Below, in pieces: positions 1 to 4,612 of a stretch of DNA of 5,345 nucleotides; positions within the stretch are counted from its first letter, which is position 1; each line of letters begins with the position of its first letter. This DNA comes from Thermoleophilaceae bacterium (GTDB lineage: Bacteria > Actinomycetota > Thermoleophilia > Solirubrobacterales > Thermoleophilaceae). Location of the stretch: assembly GCA_013696905.1 (NCBI GenBank), contig JACCXP010000203.1, forward strand, positions 1-5,345, read 5' to 3'. The position numbers were made by a program, and so were the translations under genes. A model generated the notes under the pieces. That model searched no databases and was not told the DNA's origin. It worked only from the letters and a program-made list of their open reading frames with translations.

Positions 1-1
1 G

Positions 2-424
2 GTCGACCCACGGCACGCGCTCGTGACCGGCGCCGGCGAGCACGTCGAGCCGCTCGCACTGCCGCCGATGGCGCTCCTGCTCGTGCCCCGCGCTCCCGGC
101 CTGCGTGCCGGAGAGGTCTATGCGGAGGTCGATCGCCTCGGCGCGACCCGTGCGACGCTCGCTCCCGACCGCGTCCGCGAGCTTGCGGCGGCGCCGCTCG
201 AGGAGCTCGCGGCGGGGCTCGAGAACGACCTCGAGGCCGCCGCTCTGTCGCTGCGGCCACAGCTCGAGCGCCCGCTCCGCGCGCTGCGCGAGGCCGGGGC
301 GCTGGCGGCGCTCGTGACGGGCTCCGGTCCGACGCTGTTCGGCGTCTTCGGCGACCGCGCCGCGGCGGTTGCGGCGGCGGCCCGCGTTCCCGGCGGCGTC
401 GTGGCTATGGTGAGGCCGTCTTGA
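2..424 (+). CDS. ispE: 4-diphosphocytidyl-2-C-methyl-D-erythritol kinase, C-terminal part (5' end outside window)
   Basis: This is the last 140 codons of a GHMP-family kinase whose start lies upstream of the window; the frame is open from base 2 to the TGA at 422-424. IspE phosphorylates CDP-methylerythritol in the cytosolic MEP pathway to IPP/DMAPP. Two things support the call. The segment at about 14-85 reads ALVTGAGEHVEPLALPP and matches the IspE region that introduces the C-terminal domain. The stretch at 314-346 reads VTGSGPTLFGVF and matches the glycine-rich third GHMP motif, which lines the phosphate site. The Ala/Leu/Arg-rich helices between them fit the GHMP C-terminal domain. The ATP-binding motif and catalytic Asp cannot be seen because they lie upstream. 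Another GHMP kinase (for example homoserine kinase) is possible, but the residue pattern and the downstream glmU-prs neighbourhood favour IspE. It is followed after 13 bases by a small membrane-protein gene, so the two are probably co-transcribed. Confidence 0.9.
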   Translation, partial: VDPRHALVTGAGEHVEPLALPPMALLLVPRAPGLRAGEVYAEVDRLGATRATLAPDRVRELAAAPLEELAAGLENDLEAAALSLRPQLERPLRALREAGALAALVTGSGPTLFGVFGDRAAAVAAAARVPGGVVAMVRPS

Positions 425-429
425 GGGAG
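423..429 (+). promoter_or_regulatory. Ribosome binding site for the small membrane protein (supports a TTG start)
   Basis: GAGGGAG overlaps the ispE stop codon and lies 8 bases before TTG 438 and 11 before TTG 441. An in-frame TAG at 435-437 sits directly before the first TTG, so translation cannot begin further upstream. The 8-base spacing favours 438. Confidence 0.65.
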
Positions 430-437
430 CGAGCTAG

Positions 438-677
438 TTGTTGGACGCCCTGATTCCGCGTGACATCGCGGCCGGCGAGGTCGTCTTCGGCGTCGCCCTG
501 GCGGCGTTGATCGCCGGCTACCTCACCTTCATCGTCGCGCCTGCCTGGTCCTCCTACGGCCGCGTCTGGGAGCGAGTCGCAGCCAGCGTATTGACGCTCT
601 TCATGCTCGCGGCGTTGCTCGGCGCAGGCGCGGCGATCGGCTTTGCCGTCGTAGTTCTCTACGACAACTTCGCCTAA
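438..677 (+). CDS. Small two-helix integral membrane protein, function unknown
   Basis: This is a 79-residue protein that I do not recognise as a named family. It has two long hydrophobic stretches, about residues 14-37 and 47-75, separated by a short loop containing Arg42, Glu45 and Arg46. This predicts a helical hairpin in the cytoplasmic membrane. By the positive-inside rule the Arg-bearing loop would be cytoplasmic, but the signal is weak. The N-terminus is short (about 13 residues), with no signal peptide, lipobox, cysteine or catalytic motif. The start is TTG 438: an in-frame stop immediately precedes it and GAGGGAG lies 8 bases upstream. A second TTG at 441 would give a protein one residue shorter. 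The gene begins 13 bases after ispE, which suggests an operon. High GC in the third codon position and a clean hydrophobic pattern argue for real coding. A role in cell envelope or isoprenoid metabolism is only a guess from position. Confidence 0.75.
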   Translation: MLDALIPRDIAAGEVVFGVALAALIAGYLTFIVAPAWSSYGRVWERVAASVLTLFMLAALLGAGAAIGFAVVVLYDNFA

Positions 678-692
678 GGCAGGCGCGGACCG

Positions 693-711
693 GCGGCCGT
701 GCCCAGGCCGC
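693..711 (+). terminator. GC hairpin after the ispE/membrane-protein genes, possible weak terminator
   Basis: GCGGCC (693-698) and GGCCGC (706-711) are perfect inverted repeats around a 7-base loop, starting 16 bases after the membrane-protein stop. No T-run follows, so it is not a canonical intrinsic terminator. U-tract-poor hairpins are often proposed as terminators in high-GC actinobacteria. It could equally be a chance GC palindrome. Confidence 0.35.
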
Positions 712-727
712 GACTGGCGACGGGAGG

Positions 728-750
728 CCGTCTTTAGACTCAGAAGACGG
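728..750 (+). promoter_or_regulatory. Inverted repeat enclosing a -10-like TAGACT, candidate operator/promoter of the PucR-type regulator
   Basis: CCGTCTT (728-734) and AAGACGG (744-750) form a perfect 7-bp inverted repeat with a 9-base spacer. The spacer contains TAGACT (735-740), which fits the TAnnnT form of an actinobacterial sigma-A -10 box. No convincing -35 hexamer is visible (GCGACT at 710-715 is a poor, badly spaced match). The repeat ends directly before ATG 751. The natural reading is a promoter giving a very short or absent leader, overlapped by a dyad where a dimeric regulator could bind, possibly the gene's own product. As RNA the dyad could instead form a hairpin next to the start codon. 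Function is inferred from geometry only. Confidence 0.45.
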
Positions 751-2007
751 ATGGGGATGGCCAGACAGCGGGCTGAGCCCGTGATCAGCGACTTCTTGGA
801 AGCCTTCGGCGACGTCTCGACCGCGGTCGAGTCAGGCGCCGGACTGCCCGAAGTCGCGCGCGCCACCAGTCGCGCGCTCGATGCGAGCGTCGCGATAGTC
901 GACAGCGCGACCAGCGTGCTGGCTGTCGCGTGCCGTTCGCCCGAGGACGAGCGCCTGGTGCTGTCGCTGCGCGAGGGCAGCGAGGTCCACGAGCTAAGAG
1001 TGGCCGACTCGAGCGTCGGAGAGCTGCGCTACCGCCCCCGCGGCGAGCCGCCTCCCGCCGCGCTGCTGCGCATGGTGGGCGCGCTGATCGCGCTCGAGGT
1101 CGAGCGCTCGCGCGGGCCCGCGCGAGCGGCCGAGGCCTCGATCGCGAGCTTCGTCGAGGACCTCTTGCGCCGGCGCGTGACCGACCGCGACAACATCGTC
1201 GCGCGCGCGCAGGAGCTTGGGGCAGACCTGACGGCGGGCGCGAGCGTGATCGTCGCCCGCGCCCGCCCGCACGCTCCCGAGGAGGGCGACTGGCGCGCGC
1301 GGCTGCTCTCGATCGTCGAGCGCGGCGCGCGGCCCGCCGCGTCGGGGGCGCTTGCGGCGCTCGTCGACCTGACCCGCGGCGGCGGCGGCCACGACGGCAC
1401 GCTGGCGGTGCTCGTGCCCGGGAGCGACGCCGAGAGCGCGAAGCGATGTGCCGGCGGTGTGCGACGCGAGCTCGAGGCCAACCTCGTCGCCTACGGCTAC
1501 GCGGTGGGACGCAGCCGCCCAGCGGCTGATCCCGCCGATCTGCACCGCGCGGGCGCCGAGGCACTGCTGGCGGCAAACGTCGCGGAGGCACAGGGCGAGA
1601 CGGCGCTCGCGTTCGAGGAGACGGGGGCCTACCGGCTGCTGTTGCCGGCGATGAGCGAGGATCCGGGTGAGCTCGAGCGCTTCTACGACGAGACGGTCGC
1701 GCCGCTCGTTACCTACGACGACCAGTACGAGACCCAGCTCGTGCGCACACTCGAGTCGTTCTTCGAGGCCGACGGAAACGTCGCCCGCACGGCGGAGCGC
1801 CTCTTCACCCACCGCCACACGATTCGCTACCGGCTCGAGCGAGTGCGCGACCTCTGCGGCCTCGACGTTGGCTCGACCGACGGCCGTGAGCGCCTCGGCC
1901 TCGGCCTCAAGGCGATGCGCGTGCTCGGCATCATGCCCACGCGGGGCCCGCTTGCGGAGCCGGGCGCCGAGACCGGCCGCGTTCCCCGCGGCTCGAAGGA
2001 CCGCTGA
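751..2007 (+). CDS. PucR/CdaR-family transcriptional regulator
   Basis: This is a 418-residue cytoplasmic DNA-binding regulator. Residues about 20-120 look like a GAF-type sensory fold (for example LDASVAIVDSATSVLAVA, then a helix ending ALIALEVER). Residues about 125-310 resemble the degenerate GGDEF-like domain of CdaR/PucR proteins. Residues about 330-387 are the PucR-type helix-turn-helix: LVRTLESFFEADGNVARTAE, then HRHTIRYRLERV, the strongest signature in the protein. The last 30 or so residues are low-complexity and unconserved in look. Family members respond to small metabolites (purine catabolites, glycerate, amino acids); the ligand here cannot be read from sequence. ATG 751 is the first possible start in this frame after the preceding gene. 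ATG 757 and GTG 781 are alternatives, and none has a clear Shine-Dalgarno. An inverted repeat lies directly upstream. It occupies the place that purR holds in Firmicutes between ispE and glmU-prs, hinting at control of nucleotide or cell-wall precursor supply. Confidence 0.9.
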   Translation: MGMARQRAEPVISDFLEAFGDVSTAVESGAGLPEVARATSRALDASVAIVDSATSVLAVACRSPEDERLVLSLREGSEVHELRVADSSVGELRYRPRGEPPPAALLRMVGALIALEVERSRGPARAAEASIASFVEDLLRRRVTDRDNIVARAQELGADLTAGASVIVARARPHAPEEGDWRARLLSIVERGARPAASGALAALVDLTRGGGGHDGTLAVLVPGSDAESAKRCAGGVRRELEANLVAYGYAVGRSRPAADPADLHRAGAEALLAANVAEAQGETALAFEETGAYRLLLPAMSEDPGELERFYDETVAPLVTYDDQYETQLVRTLESFFEADGNVARTAERLFTHRHTIRYRLERVRDLCGLDVGSTDGRERLGLGLKAMRVLGIMPTRGPLAEPGAETGRVPRGSKDR

Positions 2008-2021
2008 GGCGGCCCTATTCT
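1993..2021 (+). promoter_or_regulatory. Candidate promoter for tRNA-Gln
   Basis: TATTCT at 2016-2021 fits the TAnnnT -10 form and ends 12 bases before the first base of the tRNA. TCGAAG at 1993-1998 matches three of six bases of TTGACA with a 17-base spacer. The -35 part would lie inside the 3' end of the regulator gene. Position relative to the tRNA is right for a transcript with a 5' leader of a few bases, trimmed by RNase P. Confidence 0.45.
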
Positions 2022-2027
2022 CCGCCT
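2007..2027 (+). repeat. 6-bp inverted repeat between the regulator stop and tRNA-Gln
   Basis: AGGCGG (2007-2012) and CCGCCT (2022-2027) are perfect inverted repeats with a 9-base spacer that contains the TATTCT box. The first arm begins on the last base of the regulator's TGA. It could be a weak terminator hairpin (no T-run follows), an operator around the tRNA promoter, or chance. Confidence 0.35.
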
Positions 2028-2033
2028 GCCCCT

Positions 2034-2106
2034 TGGGGGGTGGTGTAATCGGTAGCACGCAGGCCTTTGGAGCCTGAAAGTCTCGGTTCGAGTCCGAGCC
2101 CCCCAG
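2034..2106 (+). tRNA. tRNA-Gln (anticodon TTG)
   Basis: The 73-base cloverleaf can be fully drawn. Acceptor arms are TGGGGGG (2034-2040) and CCCCCCA (2099-2105), with discriminator G at 2106. The D arm is a 3-bp stem GTG/CAC (2043-2045, 2056-2058) with GG in its loop. The anticodon stem is CAGGC/GCCTG (2060-2064, 2072-2076) around CTTTGGA, giving anticodon TTG at 2067-2069. The variable loop has 5 bases (2077-2081), and the T arm is CTCGG/CCGAG with loop TTCGAGT. The U1-A72 pair and G73 are typical of bacterial tRNA-Gln; U1-A72 is a known identity element both for GlnRS and for the GatCAB amidotransferase route. No CCA is encoded (CCT follows), so the tail must be added by nucleotidyltransferase. 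UUG reads CAA and, by wobble, CAG. The gene lies 26 bases after the regulator and 34 before glmU. Confidence 0.97.
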
Positions 2107-2125
2107 CCTCCGCTCGCCCCGCAAG

Positions 2126-2131
2126 TAGCCT
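2126..2131 (+). promoter_or_regulatory. -10-like TAGCCT just before glmU, candidate leaderless promoter
   Basis: TAGCCT fits TAnnnT and ends 9 bases before ATG 2141, so initiation 6-8 bases downstream would give almost no leader. No purine-rich Shine-Dalgarno is seen between the tRNA and the ATG, which suits leaderless initiation. The -35 zone would fall in the tRNA 3' end (CCAGCC) and is a poor match. glmU could instead be transcribed by read-through from the tRNA promoter. Confidence 0.3.
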
Positions 2132-2140
2132 CAACTTCGC

Positions 2141-3523
2141 ATGCTCGACCCTAAGCCCACCGTCCTGATCATGGCCGCCGGCCGCGGCACGCGCATGCGC
2201 TCGGCGCTTCCCAAGGTCCTCCATCCGGTCTGCGGGCGAGCGATGGTGGAGTGGGTGATCGAGGCCGCGCGGGCCGGCGGCGCGGGGCGGATCGTGTGCG
2301 TCACCCGTCCCGGCGACGGCGTCGCCGAGGCGTTGCCGCACGGCGTCGAGTCCGCTGAGCAACAGCAGGGGGAGGGTACCGGGGCGGCCGTCCTCGCCGC
2401 TCGCGGGCACATCGAGCCGGGCGCCGGGGTGATGATCCTGTCTGGTGACAACCCGCTTATCCGCTCAGAGCTCGTGGCCGCGCTCTGGGACGCGCATCGC
2501 AGCGCCGGGGCGGCCGCGACGCTGCTCACCACCAGCGAGCTCGACCCCGCGGGCTACGGGCGCGTGATGCGTGCCCCCGGGGGCCAGGTCGAGCGGATCG
2601 TCGAGACGAAGCGCGTCGACGGCGTGCCGCGCGAAGTGCTGGCGACGCGCGAGATCAACATCGGCGCCTACGCCTTCCGCGGCGACGACCTGATCGAGGC
2701 GCTCGACGCGGTCTCAGAGACCGAGGGCGAGCGCTACCTGACCGGCGTCTTCCCGCTGCTGCGCGAGCGCGGGCGACCGATCGCCGCCCACGCGACGGCC
2801 GACGTCTCGAGCGCGATCGGGGTGAACACGCGGCTCGACCTGATCCAGGTCGAGCGCCACGCGCAGCGGCGGATCGTCGAGCGCCACGCGCTCGCGGGAG
2901 TCACTTTCATCTCGCCGCAGACCGCCTCGATCGACGCCGGTGTCGAGATCGGGGCGGACACCGTGCTCGAGCCGGGCGTGACGCTGCGCGGCGCGACGCG
3001 GGTGGGCGGCGGCTGTCGCGTCGGTCCCCAGACCACGCTGATCGACGCGACGCTCGGCGAGCGCGTCGTGGTGCCGCACTCCTACCTCGTCGAGTGCGCC
3101 GTGCGCGACGGCGCGAGCGTCGGGCCGTTCGCGTACCTGCGCCCGGGCGCCGACGTGGGTGAGCGCGCGAAGGTCGGCACGTTCGTCGAGGTCAAGAACT
3201 CGGCCATCGGCGCGGGGGCGAAGGTGCCGCACCTGTCCTACATCGGCGACGCCGAGGTGGGCGAAGGCACGAACGTCGGCGCCGGCAACATCACGGCAAA
3301 CTACGACGGCCGCATGAAGCACCGCACGACGCTCGGGAAACGTGTGCGGACCGGCGTGCACACCTCCTTCGTCGCGCCCGTAGACGTCGGCGACGACGCC
3401 TACACTGCCGCAGGCTCTGTCATCACCGGCGACGTGCCGGCGGGGGCGCTCGGCGTCGCCCGCAACCGGCAGCGCAACATCGAGGGCTACGCAAAGCGAG
3501 CGCAGGAGGAATCGGGACCATGA
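2141..3523 (+). CDS. glmU: Bifunctional GlmU: GlcN-1-P acetyltransferase / GlcNAc-1-P uridylyltransferase
   Basis: This cytosolic enzyme acetylates glucosamine-1-phosphate with acetyl-CoA (C-terminal domain) and then couples GlcNAc-1-P to UTP (N-terminal domain), making UDP-GlcNAc for peptidoglycan. At 460 residues it is close to the 456 of E. coli. The N-terminal pyrophosphorylase (about 1-232) has AAGRGTRMRS with LPK (Lys25), Gln74, GTG (79-81), the metal-site Asp103 in SGDNPL, GYGR (138-141), IVE (Glu155), Asn173 and Asn229. The linker helix spans about 232-252. The left-handed beta-helix (about 253-441) holds Arg334, Lys352, catalytic-base His364, Tyr367, Asn378, Asn387, Tyr388, Lys393 and Arg441, matching the known E. 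coli residues. One difference is that the acetyl-CoA-contacting Ser405 of E. coli aligns with Val406. ATG 2141 is the only good start and has no Shine-Dalgarno. The stop overlaps prs by four bases (ATGA), implying translational coupling. Identification is firm. Confidence 0.98.
   Translation: MLDPKPTVLIMAAGRGTRMRSALPKVLHPVCGRAMVEWVIEAARAGGAGRIVCVTRPGDGVAEALPHGVESAEQQQGEGTGAAVLAARGHIEPGAGVMILSGDNPLIRSELVAALWDAHRSAGAAATLLTTSELDPAGYGRVMRAPGGQVERIVETKRVDGVPREVLATREINIGAYAFRGDDLIEALDAVSETEGERYLTGVFPLLRERGRPIAAHATADVSSAIGVNTRLDLIQVERHAQRRIVERHALAGVTFISPQTASIDAGVEIGADTVLEPGVTLRGATRVGGGCRVGPQTTLIDATLGERVVVPHSYLVECAVRDGASVGPFAYLRPGADVGERAKVGTFVEVKNSAIGAGAKVPHLSYIGDAEVGEGTNVGAGNITANYDGRMKHRTTLGKRVRTGVHTSFVAPVDVGDDAYTAAGSVITGDVPAGALGVARNRQRNIEGYAKRAQEESGP
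2849..2891 (+). repeat. In-phase 16-bp direct repeat inside glmU
   Basis: The 16-base word GTCGAGCGCCACGCGC occurs at 2849-2864 and again at 2876-2891, 27 bases (nine codons) apart. It encodes VERHA twice in the helix linking the two GlmU domains. Being in frame, it keeps the protein intact. It may reflect a small tandem duplication or simply biased Arg/Glu/Ala codons in a GC-rich gene. Confidence 0.6.
3504..3510 (+). promoter_or_regulatory. Strong ribosome binding site for prs
   Basis: AGGAGGA lies inside the glmU 3' end with 9 bases to ATG 3520. It settles the prs start within the ATGA overlap and contrasts with the missing Shine-Dalgarno of glmU. Confidence 0.85.
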
Positions 3524-4551
3524 GCGTCGAGGTCGAGCCGCGGCCCGCGCGGAGCAGCGTCCCGATCGAGTCCGAGAAGCGGATGATGGTCGCGGCGGGG
3601 CGCACGAGCGTCGAGCTCGGCGCGCGCATCGCCTCGAGGCTCGGGGTCGGGCTCACCGACGCCGGTCTCAGGACCTTCTCCGACGGCGAGGTCTACTGCC
3701 GCTACGCGGAGTCGATCCGCGGCGCAGACATCTTCATCGTGCAGTCGACCTGCACGAACGAGCGCGCCGGCCTGACGGTCAACGACGCGCTGATGGAGCT
3801 AGCCGTGATGGTCGAGGCGGCGATCGGCGCCTCCGCGCACCGCGTGATCGCGGTCGCGCCGTTCTACGGATACTCGCGCCAGGACAAGAAGTCCGCTCCA
3901 CGCGAGCCGGTGACGGCGCGGCTCGTCGCCAAGATGCTCGAGGTCGCGGGGATCGACCGGCTGCTGACGATGGACCTCCACGCCGGTCAGATCCAGGGTT
4001 TCTTCTCGAAGCCGGTCGATCACATGACCGCGATGCCGATCCTGACGCAGTTCGTGCGCGACTCGCTCGTCGACGACGTCTCGAACCTCGTGATCGTCGC
4101 TCCCGACGCGGGCCGCGTGAAGCTGACGCGCAAGTTCGCCCAGAAGATCGGCGCCCCCTACGCGCTGCTCGAGAAGGAGCGCCCGGCTCAGCAGGTGGCA
4201 GAGATCGGCTACGTGATCGGCGACGTGCGCGACAAGGTCGCCGTGATCGTCGACGACATCATCAACACCGGCGGCACCCTCGCCGCGGCCGCCCAGACGG
4301 TGATCGACGAGGGGGCGTCGCGCGTGTACGCGGTCGCCACGCATGGCCTCTTCTCGGGCGACGCCTTCCAGACGCTCGCCCAGTCGCCGCTGTCGGGCAT
4401 CGTCGTGACCGACACAGTGCCTCCCCGCGACGGGGCGCCGGACCTGATCCGCGTGCTCACCTGTGCCGACATGCTGACCGACTCGATCAGGCGCATCTTC
4501 ACCGACGACTCGGTGTCCGAGATCTTCGCCGGCGAGAACCAGCTGTTCTAG
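3520..4551 (+). CDS. prs: Ribose-phosphate pyrophosphokinase (PRPP synthetase)
   Basis: Transfers pyrophosphate from ATP to ribose-5-phosphate, giving PRPP for purine, pyrimidine, NAD, His and Trp synthesis in the cytosol. The 343-residue protein has an N-terminal extension of about 20 residues before EKRMMVAAG, which aligns with the usual MKLFAG start. It then shows FSDGE (53-57), the ATP-binding loop YGYSRQDKK (116-124; the Lys form is common in actinobacteria), LHAGQIQGFF with His154 (153-162), PVDH (165-168), PDAGRVK (195-201), the PRPP loop DDIINTGGT (245-253) and THGLFSG (274-280). It ends SEIFAGENQLF, typical of this family. Class I Prs usually has DxxDTAGT or DTGGT in the PRPP loop; here Asn249 replaces the second-part Asp. 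Otherwise all motifs are present, so an active enzyme is likely. Start ATG 3520 is fixed by AGGAGGA and the 4-base overlap with glmU. Expression is thus coupled to UDP-GlcNAc synthesis. Confidence 0.98.
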   Translation: MSVEVEPRPARSSVPIESEKRMMVAAGRTSVELGARIASRLGVGLTDAGLRTFSDGEVYCRYAESIRGADIFIVQSTCTNERAGLTVNDALMELAVMVEAAIGASAHRVIAVAPFYGYSRQDKKSAPREPVTARLVAKMLEVAGIDRLLTMDLHAGQIQGFFSKPVDHMTAMPILTQFVRDSLVDDVSNLVIVAPDAGRVKLTRKFAQKIGAPYALLEKERPAQQVAEIGYVIGDVRDKVAVIVDDIINTGGTLAAAAQTVIDEGASRVYAVATHGLFSGDAFQTLAQSPLSGIVVTDTVPPRDGAPDLIRVLTCADMLTDSIRRIFTDDSVSEIFAGENQLF

Positions 4552-4557
4552 CTTCCC

Positions 4558-4572
4558 CCGCTCTAAAAGCGG
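4558..4572 (+). terminator. Small hairpin after prs, weak terminator candidate
   Basis: CCGCT (4558-4562) and AGCGG (4568-4572) pair around a 5-base loop, 6 bases after the prs stop. The stem is short and no T-run follows. It may attenuate read-through into the downstream ORF, but termination is not established. Confidence 0.25.
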
Positions 4573-4597
4573 CGCGAAAGCACGCGGTCAACCGATC

Positions 4598-4604
4598 GAG
4601 GAGG
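4598..4604 (+). promoter_or_regulatory. Ribosome binding site for the terminal zinc-ribbon ORF
   Basis: GAGGAGG stands 8 bases before GTG 4613 and 11 before ATG 4616. It is a near-perfect Shine-Dalgarno and independent support that the open frame starting here is translated. Spacing favours GTG; ATG remains possible and shortens the product by one residue. Confidence 0.75.
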
Positions 4605-4612
4605 CCACTCAC

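Noticed and set aside
105..317. A + strand alternative frame inside ispE
   Set aside because: Arg/Ser-rich product nested in the ispE frame, which carries the GHMP motif; no ribosome binding site.
785..1591. Another - strand open frame opposite the regulator
   Set aside because: The product is extremely Arg-rich and repetitive, the usual result of reading high-GC codons in the wrong frame.
2034..2106. tRNA-Gln as an attachment site for an integrated element
   Set aside because: tRNA genes often serve as att sites, but there is no integrase, no partial repeat of the tRNA 3' end in the window, and housekeeping genes follow at once.
994..2124. A long open frame on the - strand opposite the regulator, running across the tRNA
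   Set aside because: It lies antisense to a protein with a clear PucR helix-turn-helix and crosses a tRNA gene. Its product is Arg/Ala-rich with no motif, as expected for GC-rich shadow frames.
2714..3361. - strand open frame opposite glmU
   Set aside because: Antisense to unmistakable GlmU motifs; His/Arg/Asp-rich composition with no recognisable domain.
3799..4344. - strand open frame opposite prs
   Set aside because: Antisense to unmistakable Prs motifs; composition is typical of a shadow frame.
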